The notes below the pieces were generated by a model, which did not search any database, was not told where the DNA came from, and saw nothing but the letters and a program-made list of their open reading frames with translations. This document shows, one piece after another, positions 23,391-40,186 of a stretch of 64,000 bases of DNA. Position numbers and translations under genes: made by a program. Position 1 is the stretch's first letter, and the number at the start of each line of letters is the position of its first letter. Source of the DNA: Boletus sp. NGJ (lineage: Eukaryota > Basidiomycota > Agaricomycetes > Boletales > Boletaceae); contig JAGTXK010000055.1 in NCBI GenBank assembly GCA_019096195.1, positions 682,001 through 746,000 of the forward strand. Direction: 5' to 3'.

Positions 23391-23689
23391 TCTGACGTTC
23401 AGATGGTTGGTTTAGATTTAGGAAAAGCGAATGATTGAGATATTGGTAGATGGCCCGGAGCCATGCCGTGTGTCACGAACGCGAGGCGTCACGCATCGTG
23501 TCACGTCTCTCATCGGGAAACCTGAGGACAGAACGCAAAGGATAACATGTTTAGATAGCAACGACTATGAGTTTAAAGCAAAGCATAATACAAAATACTA
23601 GGCGTGGCATAACATACATAAACCTGAGTGTGCGACTTAAGATACTTGCAAGCGAACCAGCACGATCACGCGGTGGGCCACACCTGACA

Positions 23690-26600
23690 TCAACCGCGAG
23701 GCGGTCCAGGAGTGGCAGCACGCCCAGATGGGCGGCGAATCAACTTCTTCCGCTTTATAGCACCAGGTGCTGGGGAAGGGGGTTCCTCCTCGACGTCAAA
23801 AGTGACACCGGGTCGGCGAATACGATGAGTCCTGCGCTCTCTCCGTTCGGCTTCTTCCCTGTCCCTCCATTCTGACGTCGCAATGAATGGGTCGCGAATA
23901 CCCGGGGGTATTATAGGAGGTAAAGGTTGAACTTGACTGACGGTGGAGTGATCAGGGGATCCGATCACAGTATTGGTCTGTCCACGGGCATGATTAGCGA
24001 CACGTGTGAGACAGGGAACAAAATACTTACAGCAGTGTTGCCATCACAGACATCGAGAGACGCAGCTGACACCGTTCGGTTCCTCTTGGAGTGCATGGTC
24101 AGGAACTTAAACGGGGTGAATATGTGTGGGGTGGCATCCTTGTGCTCGCGTGCCACTTGCATCGGAGGTGGTGGAACGGCGATTGGATCGAGTATCCTGC
24201 CCTTAATCTTGGACTGTGATGCCGCACGTGTGGAGGCGGTGGCAGCCGGTGGCGGGGCAGAATTCGACTCCTTTAGAACCGAGGTCAATGTCATCCCACG
24301 AGGCGCAGGTACAGCGGTGAAACCAGTAGCAGAGGCATCAGGATGAACCTTCCCTTGGTCAGGAGATGCTCTAGTGACCGTAGAAACAACTGGGGGATCA
24401 GCCGCCTTTGATGAGAGTGTTCTCGCTCTGAAAAGGCCAAACAACCCTGAAGGTTTCTTCTTGTCGTCTTTCGAGTCTGTGGATGACTGCCGTGCCCGGA
24501 TTGGGATAGCGGTGGACTGTGGCACACCATTTGAAGTGTCTGGGTTCAGCATGGGAGACGGCGCGATGGATGATGGAGTGTTAAGCATATCAGAGTCATT
24601 CGTGCGATCGAGAGGTGGCAGCCGCGCCGACCGTACTGGAGCAGGGGTGAACACATGCCCAGATGCTGGGGCCCGTGCTGACTGGGGCTCGGGGGCAGGT
24701 GGACGAGACGGGAAAGGTTGCGTTGAAACTGTGGTAGAAGAAATAGGCTGCGAATATTTACGAGGTGAAGGCGGCTTTTGCACCGCTGAGGATGGCTGTG
24801 TAATGGGCAAGGATACAACTCGATGATGGGTCGATGGCTGGGTTGGAGTTACATGTGTATGTTGAGTCATTGCAGAGGATGTACCTGGGCGAGCGGAAGT
24901 AGGGTATATATGGGATGAAGGAGGAAGATTGCGAGTGGCGGAGGACGTGACATCACGAGGTCGAGTGGAATCTATGATGGGTTGTTCTTGGTGAGCATTC
25001 TTGGCAGCAGCTGTCGTCATCACGGTCGTGGATGTGGTATCTAGAGAAGGTATTAAAAAAGCTCCTGAACGGTTCGGCTGTTGCCTCAATGGATCGGGAG
25101 CAGATGGTGGTTTGGTAGTGATACTGGTCGATGGAGCATATATGTGTAGTCCCAATCCACCAACAGGGGGGCCAGAGCCAGTTGTAGTCGTGTGTGCAGC
25201 AGCTTTGGTCATAGAAGCTGTAGCGGAGGTGCTGGGATGAGGAACAGTAGTGGTCGACGGATTTGCAGCCCTGGAAGCCAAAAAGCCTTGTGCATTAGTG
25301 CCATTCACCAGTTGGTGTTGACCGCCAACGGCATTAGCGGGGTTGTAAGTTGTCTGCACTGGCGCAGGGGTGGATTTATTGACACTCCCAGTGGCGACAG
25401 GATTAGTTCCCGCAGACGTTGAGGACTTACTTGGCTGCGACATTTCCGCAGTACGCTGATAGGTACGAGAGGATACAATATGGGACGTTGCACGCTGAGG
25501 AGGTGTTCCTTGGGCAATCGGGAAAAATGTGGGCTGAGCAGGAGGTGCGGAAGATGGCATGCGGGTAGACGTCGGCGCAGCAGAGGTTGGCGGAGGCATG
25601 GGCGGAGTAGCGGGCATAGTGCTGGACTCGGCACCACGATGAAAAGATAGGTCTTTGCTTCTTGAGTGGGGTAAAGATTTATGACCAGATTGGTCCACTG
25701 CTGCGGACTTGGAAGTCGGGTTCACGTTCGCAATGGTGGTGTTCTGTGGCGGTTGCACAGGTCTCGACACCGGGACTGAAGACGATATCGTCGGCACACT
25801 CATGGGGATCGCTTTGCTTAACATGGGCGAATCCTCTGGTTCATCCTCAATTGTGACTTTCAGTCGCGCCCTTGTAGCAGGAGTTGACAACTGCGACTGA
25901 AGGACGGGAATAGGCCCCATGATTTCTTGATGAGCTACTTGCACGTCATCGGGCTGAGCAACAGCTGGTTCTGAAAACCTCGCATCAGCATGAGCTCCGG
26001 CTACAGACCCATTTGATGTTGACGTCGGGACTGTATTGCTATCCAGTTTGCTAGGTGGCCAAGGCTGTGTGGCGCGTGGAGGTGGCGTAGATGAGAGTTG
26101 GGGCGGGGCCGAAGGTTGTGTGGGTATATGGAACATTTCACTCTGTACCTCGGGGAAGGAATGCACATAGCTTTGGGGATGCCCATCGCTCTGCGAACGC
26201 ATCGGGATGATCTCACTTGAGCGTGATTCAATAGGTGGAGGAGGAGAATCCTCTGGGCCCCTAGGAGGCGGGATCGGAAGTGGCGGCGGCGAAAGCTGGC
26301 CATCGTCTCCGGGGACTGGAAGAGACGGCGGCCGATACGATTGGAATAATGATGGTGCATGCACTGCTGGCGCTAGCTGCGGCTGATGAGAGGTCGATGA
26401 TGTATTTTGAACTGCAGGTTGCGGAGGTTGAGACGGTTGGTCTCGGGAACTGGATGTCGTCCTCGAGGTCCGAGTTGGCGCAGGAAATGGAGGTGCAAGT
26501 AAAGCATGATCAACACGACCTTGCGGTAAGTCGCGAGCCATGCTGACGGGAGTTGCCCCGACGACAGCGATCTGGGGTGGTCCTGAAAGGTGTGGTAGAT

Positions 26601-29521
26601 TCTGCCTTGGTAAGTGCTCCGGAGTTGCCTGTAAAGCAAGATAAAAGGTAAGAGAAGGAATGAGGCAGAGTTTTTGAACATCACCTCTTTTGTAGACCGA
26701 GACCTGGGTGAATTACTCGCCAATGTACCTCGTGGTGTACCAAAGGGAACATCTTTCGTCTTTGCACCAGGAGAATTCCGTTGAGACGACGTTGCTGGAG
26801 TGATCGCCTGGCTCGCCTTCATCATCGACGAAGATGCACGAGGGAACGAGTCGCCGTCTTGTGAGAGTACTTGACGAAGTTGTGCATGGGGCATCTCCGA
26901 GTCAAAGTGGTGGTCTCCCAGATACTTGTCTTCTCGAGATATCTTGGCCCTTTTGGCAGTAACTGGAGTTTGAACAACCCAGGATGCTTTGACTGTGGTG
27001 TTATCAGACGTCTGCCGGAGCACTGGGCGGGTGTCCGTTGGTGGTTGTCGGTCTGCTGAATGCTGGTGAGCATGCGGAGCATCTGTGTATGCGCCGTCTC
27101 GGGTAGAAGGTCGAGAGGATGCAGTGAGCGTCTGAGGAGCAACGATCGGGGTAGGATGAACACTAGGAGGAGCAGATGGCACTTGTTTTATGGATGTCGA
27201 GTGACTAGGAGACACGCCGTGAAGTTGTGTGGTTTTGGGACTCGGTTGAGTAGACGACAGGGAGCCATGAGTGTGTCCAGCCTTTGGCGGACTACCATTA
27301 GTTGGATGGGCGGGTGATGGGGGGACAGAGTACTGGTTTGGAAGAGAGGATATGGTTGGGACATACTGTGCGACCGATGGTGGACGGGTAGGAGGCTCGT
27401 TCGTTTGCGGCCCTTGGGAAACGGAACGTAGAGGGCGTGGGCCAACAACTGCAGGAGGAACGACGTTATTGGCGGAGGTCCTATGCGCAGAACGAGATGG
27501 TGGTCGGCTATGCGAATACGATGAACTTGCGATCTCCACCCCTGTTTCTGGATTCCCACGAGAGTAGGAGGGTTTAGAGATTGGGTTGGGTAACGCTCGA
27601 CTTGACTCGTGGGTCGACATGCGTTGACCAGGAGGTAGGTCGTCTCCACGAGGCTCAGTACGTGAATGTTCCACGACGACCGGTCGATCGGACTGAGCCC
27701 GAGCCTGACTAGAGGACTTGACAATTGATGCAGCAGTTGGCTGAGGAGGGTGGATGATGATGTCCTGTGGAGCATCTGAATGTAAAATTGCCGATGACTT
27801 AAAATGCGCGTCGTGCGGATCAGAGGGACCCTGGCCCGCGCGAATACTGACAATTTGTGGTACATTTGAAGCCCTAGTCTCAGTGGGTAAAGCGGATGCG
27901 TTGATTCCTGGTGTCACGAGAGGAATGTCGACGTTGAGCGGTGCTAGAGGCTGGCGAGTGTCTTGATGCACTCCGTACTTGCCCTGTGTTTGACATGAGT
28001 TGCACAGTGACGGGTCCTGGACACAAAATGTGACCATACCTCTAGCCTCTTCACGTCATCTCGTGGGCCGATGGGCAAATCATGATTGCCTTTGTCCCTC
28101 GTGGAACTGGATGCATGCCCGTCGCTTCTTTGCACAGCAGGACCCGAAGGTGTACGATCCATACGATGCTGAGTTCGGAAATTAGTACGAGCACCGTGGT
28201 ATGACGATCTGATATGAATTACCTTGCCAGTGGCCCGTTCGGTGTCACTGCCAGATTGAGCTCCTTGGGCAGTTGACGGACGCCCTTCTCGGTGTGAGCG
28301 TTGTGACTTGGCTTTTGGTGGAAGATAAACAGGCATTACGCGAGGGGCAGGCGGGGGTTCACCTGCCTGCTGCACGTCTGGCTGTGGCATACTGGTGGAC
28401 TGGGACGGCATGGCAGTGATTGGATTCTGCGTGTTTTCAGGTGGGTGTCGACGACCCTGTTGACGTGTAGGATGAGATATGGGAGAATATAAACTGTGCC
28501 CAAAACTCACGGTGGAAACCGTCCCATCCTCCGTCCGATGTCTTCTATGACCGTTGCCTGACTCGCGAGCGGAAGCGGGATGGCCTTCTCTCCCAGAAAG
28601 CGACGCCTTGGATGCATTTCTTTGGTCAGAATACAACACTGCCTCCGTATCGGAATCCTTGCGCCTATCGTGATGCCTGCTCCTGCTCGGATCTTGATAC
28701 CGGACTTCTGTGGCACGCTCACGCTCACGTTCACGATGCCGCTCAGCCCTCGCTCTATCCTTGTATCTGTCTTCAATCTCAGCAGTAGGTTTCTCTCTCT
28801 CCTTTTTCCTTTCCCTTTCCCTTTCCCTTTCCCTTTCCCTTTCCCTCTCCTTCTCCCGGTCTTGGTCCCTGTCGCGATCCCTGTAGGAATCTTTGTGGCG
28901 CCGCGAAGAGGACGTTTCCTGTGGGGGATTCCAGTATGCCTGGTTTGTTGGTGCTGAGAGGGGAGGTTGTGTTGAAGAGTGAACATGACGAGCAGGGTGT
29001 CTCGAAGCCCTTGCCATCTCTTCGCCACTGGATACCTGGTCGTAGGCGGATTGGTGGGTTGGAGGAACGGGTCGTCTCAAAGGTCTTGGATCAGATGGTT
29101 CTGGATGGGGTTTGCGAGATGAGCCAGCTGGTGGGTATGCGGGGGTTGTATGTGAGGGTTGATATGAGGAGGGTTGTGGGTAATGATAACCGGATGAGGA
29201 GTACTGCGCGGAAGGGCGCGTCGCGTGTTGATAGGCTCTGCTTGTTGAGGGAACCTGTGTAGAGGAGTGATGATAGGAGGAATAAGGCGCTGCCGAGGGA
29301 TTGTCCTGACGATGGGACCGAGAAGACTGTCTCGGGTCATTGTTTCGGGTATCGTGAGCTGGATAAGGCCTTGGGTCGTATGAATGGGCCGGCACAGTAG
29401 CGGAGCGGTTTCGGCGACGGTCAGGATCATTGTCGGGAGGATGCTTGTCGGGGGGGACCCATGGTTTGAAAGGATCGGCTACTGAGCGGTCGTCGCGCCG
29501 GCGGGTACTGTGACTATTCAT
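23690..29521 (-). CDS. Very large disordered protein of unknown function
   Basis: Nearly continuous minus-strand coding frame, interrupted by a handful of short introns (for example near 23970, 26590-26690, 28020-28050, 28160-28230, 28470-28510), giving about 1,800 residues. Starts MNSHSTRRRDDRSVADPFKP. Composition is dominated by Pro, Ser, Thr and Gln. A block of Arg/Glu repeats (DREKERERERERER) lies near residue 230 and clusters of PPPP in the middle. Less disordered patches include RARLKVTIEDEPEDSP, KKPSGLFGLFRART and HIFTPFKFLTM. The C-terminus is basic (IKRKKLIRRPSGRAATPG). I recognise no domain. Such proteins in fungi are often scaffolds or cortical factors, but nothing here shows which. 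The 300 bp between it and PRI2 hold no gene. Confidence 0.7.
28810..28845 (-). repeat. Hexanucleotide TTTCCC x 6 (plus-strand reading)
   Basis: Six perfect copies, coding alternating Arg and Glu on the minus strand within the disordered protein; imperfect copies flank it. The unit length keeps the frame. Confidence 0.93.
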
Positions 29522-30500
29522 GCAAAAGAGCAAAGTACAAAATGAAGCAAGCCAGAGACCAAAAAGGCGTTCTCGAAGATGGAGGAAAGGAAAGAGGGAA
29601 ATGGGAAGAGGAGAGATGCCGGGCTGTCGACATGAGGCCCAAGTGGGACTCTAGCTACGGCACTATGAAGGTACCAGCCACTTACGTTCTCGAGGCGACC
29701 GTTCCTATCCTCGCGGCGGCTGGCTCAGTGGGAAAAACACATTTCAGACATTGTTGATCCCATCTCCAGGCCTGAAGGACCCGAATAGAGTATCGACCAC
29801 CCTCACCGCCCAGCGCCCATCCCTCAACGTGTCCACCCCTTTCTTGCTTGTCAGCACGCGTCTGCAGTAAGGCTCAAGTTCAGGCTGTGTTGTGTTGCCG
29901 GGACACCCCGTGAAAGAGCTTGTTATTCATAGTCGACAAATGCACAGCGTACGCAACATGTCTGCCAAGCACAACTCCATGGCGCCGTGGAAGCAACGCG
30001 CCATACAAGTGCACCACGGGCGGTGTCGAGCGTGTGCCCCCAACCCCAAGACGGGGCCGAGCCGGGCTCGACCTTCTCTTACACGATTTTGACTCATTAC
30101 CGACAGTAGACAGCGGAGAGGCTGGTGGTGACGCGAGGACACCCTGTCGAGACAATCTAAGGACCGTGTGGAGGGAAGGAGAAATTTCAGGTTAACGGTA
30201 CATTGACGCGAAGCGGACAGGGCGAAATTTTGTGCGGAGACGAGTTTATAAGGGGGATGGGGGTTGCTTATGCAATCTAATACGAGCTCGGGCACGATTT
30301 CCCACCGACTTTGTCAGTTCATTCACCTCTGCGATAATATCCTGTCCCCCTCCAACTCGTCCTGCTGGCCGTCTGACTCTCCAGACACCCGTCCCACCCA
30401 TCCCCACCCAGCCATTTACATCTCCCTGGCCCGTGCGTACACCCCCGATCTCTCTACATCCAACCCCCCATTCACCCCCCTTCCCAGACTCTCTGATACC
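29522..30500. promoter_or_regulatory. Long divergent promoter region, disordered protein / UBP15
   Basis: About 980 bp between the start codons of two divergent genes. A TTTATAAG motif at about 30245 lies 250 bp before the UBP15 ATG, followed by a strongly C/T-rich tract (about 30330-30500) typical of fungal 5' leaders. Short open frames on both strands have no family resemblance. No RNA gene found. Confidence 0.5.
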
Positions 30501-34742
<4,242 letters not shown>

Positions 34743-34925
34743 TGTGTAGCTGCAAACTTTGGCTTGATTTGATCCGTGTTTCCACGTATGGTCTCTCTAA
34801 TTTTACGCATTTGTACTTTTCCCGTCTCAACTTACGAGCTCCTTGTGTGGTGCCATGCCTAAAATTCGGGTGTGATATGTATGTATCAAAGTGGATGTCA
34901 TAGGTATCAGGAATGTGCACATCAA

Positions 34926-35896
34926 CTACTTCCGTTTCTTGTTCTTTTTCGGCTGAGGATTGCCTGTCTGAGACAAAATGCAGAATAAGGTGTGGTTGAC
35001 TCACCGATTTCGAAGAGGCTTGTGGGGTGTTTGCCTCACCATCACTCGTCATACTTTCAGCGTGGCTAGAAGCGGGCGGAGCGAGGCCATTGGCAGGCTG
35101 GCCAGGCGTCCTTGGTATCGGTGAAACTACGGGGACAGGAGACTGTTGAGCTTCTGCCTGTGACTGTGCTTGAGCCCTGAGTTGCACTTGCGCTTGTGCA
35201 GCCGCATACAAGGCAGCTCCTGGTGTACCAGGCGCCGGTGGCGGACCTATCATAACAGGCTGAAACGCTGGCAGGTCGATCTTCTGGCCAATCTTGCCGT
35301 ACTTTTGTTCTGGTGCATGGTAAGAGAGTGGAAAAATGACGGGATGATCTGGAATCCCAACCTTTGCTTGCTCTCAACGCCGCTGTGCCCTCAAAAACGC
35401 TACGTATTTTTTCGTTTGCGATGAGTTCACCAGCGGTCTGGAAGATGATGGTGCCCCAGCCCTCGACGAATGTGTTTGCTTCGGCGACGACTTCCATGAT
35501 CTCTGCCTCTAGCTCTTTCTCTGCCTGGAGTAGACTGTTCCACAAGTCATCGCCGATGGAGCCCTTCTGGAGGAGGTTCTGGAGTGCTGGTTTGTCTTCA
35601 CGAAGTTTTACGACAAGGGCAACGTCCGTCATTGCACGTCTGACGAGCGCAGCTTTGAGAAGCGCTTCGTGCACAGGGGGGTCATTCTGCTGGAGCAAAG
35701 TGACATAGACATCACGCTCCGGATGCGAGGAGATATACGGTGCATATAATTTGCCTAGCAAATCATGGGGATGAGCGCAACCTGACGATGCGAGAGATGC
35801 GTTACCTGCACTGCGCATTCTATAGAAATGAGAGAATATGAGTAGACTTGAGATGACTATGCCGATGTACAGGACTGGGACGAGCACCGAGGCCAT
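34926..35896 (-). CDS. SEC66: Sec66/Sec71, subunit of the Sec63 post-translational translocon
   Basis: ER membrane protein that helps Sec63 in post-translational import. Starts MASVLVPVLYIGIVISSLLI, a single N-terminal membrane span, then the conserved body: LGKLYAPYISSHPERDVYVT, ALLKAALVRRAMTDV, LRLREDK-like VKLREDKPALQNLLQKG, EVVAEANTFVEGWGTIIFQT. The body continues as YGKIGQKIDLPAFQPVM across an intron near 35305-35370. A Gln/Ala-rich stretch and a Ser-rich linker follow. The last exon is tiny and codes the basic end PKKNKKRK before the stop at 34926-34928. Reading through that last intron would give a false 50-residue tail. It shares a 199-bp promoter gap with citrate synthase. Confidence 0.88.
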
Positions 35897-36095
35897 GGTG
35901 CGGGAGGATGATGAACAAAGCTGCTTTGTCGACGTGTCTTGCCACACACACGGCAGTTTGCTCCGAAGTCCGGCACGGAGACGAAAAAGGCACCGTCTCC
36001 CACCGAATCTCGCGGCGCAAGGTCCGGTTGAGTACGCCAACTGACTTAAAAGACGGGCTGGTTCACGCATCTTCAAGTTCCCACTCACCTCCATC
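35897..36095. promoter_or_regulatory. Short divergent promoter, SEC66 / citrate synthase
   Basis: 199 bp between the two start codons must hold both promoters. No TATA box is obvious. Confidence 0.6.
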
Positions 36096-38300
36096 ATGCT
36101 TGTCCGGGCACAGTCACTCCTCCGGAATGTCCCCTCCAGTGTAGGCTTCTGTCGTTGGGCTTCCACCAAAGTACGTCTTGTCTGTTCACGTCTTACCTTG
36201 TTCATCTAACATGAAAGTCCTGACAGTCTCTAAGGGAAACCCTTCATGAGGTCATCCCGGCGAAGCAGGAACAGTTTAAGAACCTCGTGGGACCACTTCC
36301 TCGCCAATAATATCCATAATGCTTACTTTGCTCTGCCAGAAAGCCGAGCATAGCCAGGCTGTGGTGGGCGAAGTCAAGGTAAAAAGTCAGACCCAGTCGC
36401 CTCCATGTCGTTTCACGCGTCCTGTAGGTAGAGAACATCATTGGTGGCATGAGGGGCCTGAAGGCCATGCTCTGGGAGGCATCGGTCCTTGATCACAACG
36501 AGGTACCCTCATTTTCCGAGCTGTCCGAACCCTGGCATTCACGTTCTTTGGTCAAGGGTATTCGCTTCCATGGCCTCACCATTCCTGACTGTCAAAAGGC
36601 CCTCCCACCTGCACCCGGGGGCAAAGAGATGACTGCTGAGAGTATGCTCTGGCTCTTGCTCACTGGTCGGGTGCCATCCCCGAGCGAGAGTTATCAACTC
36701 TCAGCAGAACTTGCCGAGAAGGGCGAGTTGCCAGCATTCTTGGAGAGGCTTATTGACTCGTGCGTGTCCTTATCCCTGATTGACCTTCGGCAAATCATGA
36801 CCCGACTACACACAGGCTTCCGAGCACTCTCCACCCCATGACCCAACTCGGTATCGGTGTCGCCGCTTTGAATCATGACAGCCGGTTCCAGGCTGCTTAC
36901 GAACGCGGTATCAAAAAGAGCGAGTACTGGACATATACGCTCGAGGACTGCTTGGACCTCATCGCCAAGTTGCCTGCCCTGGCCGCGCGCATCTTCCGGA
37001 ACGTATACCACCCAGATAAGGCAATGACCCCTGTCGACAAGAACTTGGACCTTGTGGGTAAGCTTGGCTCAACTGGTCACACGTGAACGAATGCGAAGTG
37101 CTACAGGGAACTACTCGAACATGCTTGGATTCGGCCACAATGAAAGCCTGACAGAGTATCTTCGTTTGTACATCGCCCTTCATGGTGATCACGAGGGCGG
37201 AAATGCCTCTGCGCACACGTCCCGTATGTCTTGCATTTATGGACAGTAGGAACGCATCTCATCTCGATTTAGATCTCGTTGGTTCGACACTGTCTGATCC
37301 TTATATTTCCTACTCGGCTGCACTCTTTGCCCTCGCTGGGCCTCTCCATGGGTGCGTATATGCGTTGTCTGGGATGATATCTAGACTGACTCGGACACTT
37401 AGTCTCGCTAACCAAGAGGTGTTGAGGTGGCAGATGGCCATGCAGAAAGAGATCGGTGACAATGTTAGTCCCGAGAACATTAGAGAATACCTTTGGAAAA
37501 CGCTCCGAGACGGTCAAGTCGTCCCAGGGTATGTACCAGAGCATTCTCCTGACCAACTTCTCCTGCATACTTTTCAGATATGGTCACGGTGTTCTTCGTA
37601 ACCCTGATCCCCGGTTTATTGCCCTTCAAGAATTTTGCAAGACCCGTCCCGAGCTTCAAGCAAGTCCTATGATCCAGCTTGTTCAGAAGGTATGGTGTGT
37701 TACAAGTAGCGAGATTGTTGCTGAGTAACTGTAGACTGCCGAAGTTGCCCCTGATGTCTTGAAGGAACATGGCAAGGTAGGCACCTAACGTTCGCCCAAG
37801 TGCACCCCCTAACGATCTGATAGACGAAGAACCCCTACCCCAACGTCGATGCTACATCCGGTATGTCCATGTATGCTGACAAATCGATATCTCATTGAGC
37901 TCGTTGGATAGGATGCGTGTTGTACCATTATGGTCTGACCGAGTTCAAGGTACTGTCACGCACTTGACCAAATAGCCCAGCTCTAATTTATCTTCCAATT
38001 AAGTATTATACCGTTATCTTCGGTGTATCGAGAGGTGAGACCAACCATGGCTCCACTCGATTGAGGCTCATTGGTTTCCGTAGCTTTGGGAGCTTTAACC
38101 CAACTGGTGTGGGCACGAGGTGCGTCTTCTTTCTCCCAAGAAAGGTGCGTACCTGATGTGATGTGACTCTGTAGCTTTGGGTTTACCGCTCGAGAGACCG
38201 AAATGTAAGGCCACTGCTGAGTTGCTCTCTGCCACTATGCTAAATATATATCCCTCTAGCTTATTCCATGGATGCTCTGGAAAAGCTGGTCAAGAACTGA
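36096..38300 (+). CDS. CIT1: Mitochondrial citrate synthase (2-methylcitrate synthase not excluded)
   Basis: Condenses acetyl-CoA with oxaloacetate in the matrix. The leader [20 protein letters not shown] is a good import signal. Conserved blocks over about ten exons: [64 protein letters not shown] (catalytic His), [16 protein letters not shown] (catalytic His), NVDATSG (catalytic Asp) and [20 protein letters not shown]. It ends [20 protein letters not shown]. All three catalytic residues are present. Two positions differ from the usual citrate synthase: NVDATSG instead of NVDAHSG, and GYGHG instead of GYGHA. The first change is also seen in methylcitrate-type enzymes as I recall them, so substrate choice is less certain than the family. 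Confidence 0.92.
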
Positions 38301-38780
38301 TTCCCCTTGAGAGATTACTCTATTCTCCTTCAAGATGATGGCGGTTTTGAGGGAGGAACTTGAGCGCCATCACTTTAAAATATGGATAATTATGGTTGGG
38401 AATGGCAATGGTGGACTTGGTGTCAGTGCACGGACACATTCCCTAGGTATAAGCCACTACAACATAATACAACAAGGTTCGATTGTCCTACGACCTCGTG
38501 CGTTTCGGGTCAAAGGACAGACAGTGGTAACTACTGAGCCTAGCACCTATCCCCATAATCAATCAACCAAATCTGCGAACAATTTGGAAGGGGGGTAGAG
38601 TTCGTGAAATTCAATCAGACACGGAGAACAAAGATAACGTGGGACCTAACCAAGACACCAAATAGATAGATTTGAGCTTAAGAGAGAACAAGACGAGGGA
38701 AGTCGAGGTATGACAGAGGAAACAAGCATTTCAAACGCGGTATCCAACCGATCGATAACAAGACGATTAATGAGCGACGT
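38301..38780. other. Convergent 3' region, citrate synthase / proline-tailed protein
   Basis: About 480 bp between facing stop codons. One 87-codon plus-strand frame has no family resemblance. No RNA or repeat seen. Confidence 0.55.
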
Positions 38781-40186
38781 TCAGAACCTTCTTGTGGTGG
38801 CGCCTTGAGACGGGAGCTGAATAGGGGGTGGCATCTGCTGAGGGAACTGCTGCGGACGACCAACTAGCAAGCCCTGCGGGGACATACCCCCTGGAGGACC
38901 TGGCATGCCAGGTCGATGTCCTGGCGGGGGTGCACGTGCTCCTGGTGCTGAACTATACCCTTGTGGCGGAGCAGGGTAGCCACCAGGTACAGCTGGGTTT
39001 GGTGGGGGACCCTGGCCAGATGCGAAGCCTCGCGGGGGTGGGAATGCCTGAGGGGGACGACCACCGTGTGCTGGGCCAATACCAGGTTGTCCATGGGGAG
39101 TTGGTGGGCCACGGGAGGGGGGTTGCTGTGGAGGGGGTCCTTGACGTGGCTGGCCGGCTGGGTTAGGCGCCGAGCCGGGATCGTGGAGCGCGACAGGCGC
39201 TGAACGCCCTCCTGGACCAGGTGTACCATTCGGGATCGGACCAGGTGGCGGAGGATTTTTCTCAGCGGCTTTTAAAATTTCATCACTACGGATAAGGAAG
39301 TGAACGAACAGACAGATTGCGAATAGTGAGTCACACGACGATGATGGCACAAGCAAGGTCAAAAATGGGCGGGCGGGTAAGAGAAGCGTTGGCGGAACTT
39401 ACTCTAGGAGATTGAGTGCTGCGCAGAGGACGACCCATTCGACGCAGTCTTCGTTGCCTTCTCCCAGGGTCTGCCATACGGCCTTTTCCTCGGGTGTTTT
39501 CCCTGTGATGCTTATCCTAGTTCCGCCACCATTGGGACCGGGTGGATTTTTCTGTATCTTTCCAAATTCGATGCGCTTGGGGGGTATATTGTGGCCAGCA
39601 TAGGCAAAATAAAACATGCTCCAGAAGGCAGCATTGGGATTGGGCTTTGAGACTTGAAAGAGAGGGAGATCGGGGGAGTCTGGGGAAGGGAGTGAGAGCT
39701 TGTAAATAGGGGAAATAACACCAGTGTTAGTGATGGACCACTTGAGATTGCGGGAGGCCTCGCAGCGAACGACACGTGCGGCAGACGAGGTGGAGTGACC
39801 CGGATCAGAAGCAGAGGACTTGCTGGAATTCTGACGAGGGGGGAAGAGCTTGGCGACGCAGAGGTCACCCTGGGGGGAGGGGGTCAAGAGATAGTTCTCA
39901 GAGTTCTGTGAGAGGATGAGAAAGAGGAGTGAGGATGCTGATAAGGAAGACGCACGTAGTTTGTGTGAAGGTATGAGTAAAGGATGTTGGTTGGCTGACC
40001 TGTAAGAGAGGTGAGGGAGAGGGGTGGCTGGCAAGTGGGCTGGCGGCGCACCATGTGGGGTGACGATGAGGGTAGGGAGATGGTTTGGGACGGGTGGGTG
40101 TGTTGGGGAGGTGTAGACGGCGTAGATGGCTAGGGGAGTGAGGGAGTTGTAGGGGACGAGGAATTTCAGGGGGACTCACCAGCCAT
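38781..40186 (-). CDS. Conserved fungal protein with proline/glycine-rich tail, unknown function
   Basis: I cannot name the family. The first exon is only seven bases (ATGGCTG); a GTGAGT donor and a CCCCTAG acceptor 50 nt on give MAAIYAVYTSPTHPPVPNHL. The next exons give SENYLLTPSPQGDLCVAKLF, VRCEASRNLKWSITNTGVIS, FWSMFYFAYAGHNIPPKRIE and WQTLGEGNEDCVEWVVLCAA, which looks like a compact folded domain of about 230 residues. After an intron near 39290-39400 comes a tail of about 180 residues, very rich in Pro, Gly and Gln, ending LPSQGATTRRF. The folded part reads as conserved and the tail as disordered. The tiny first exon rests on splice signals and should be checked against transcripts. Confidence 0.72.

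Noticed and set aside
28580-28957. Plus-strand frame rich in Pro-Phe repeats
   Set aside because: Antisense reading of the Arg/Glu hexanucleotide repeat in the disordered protein.
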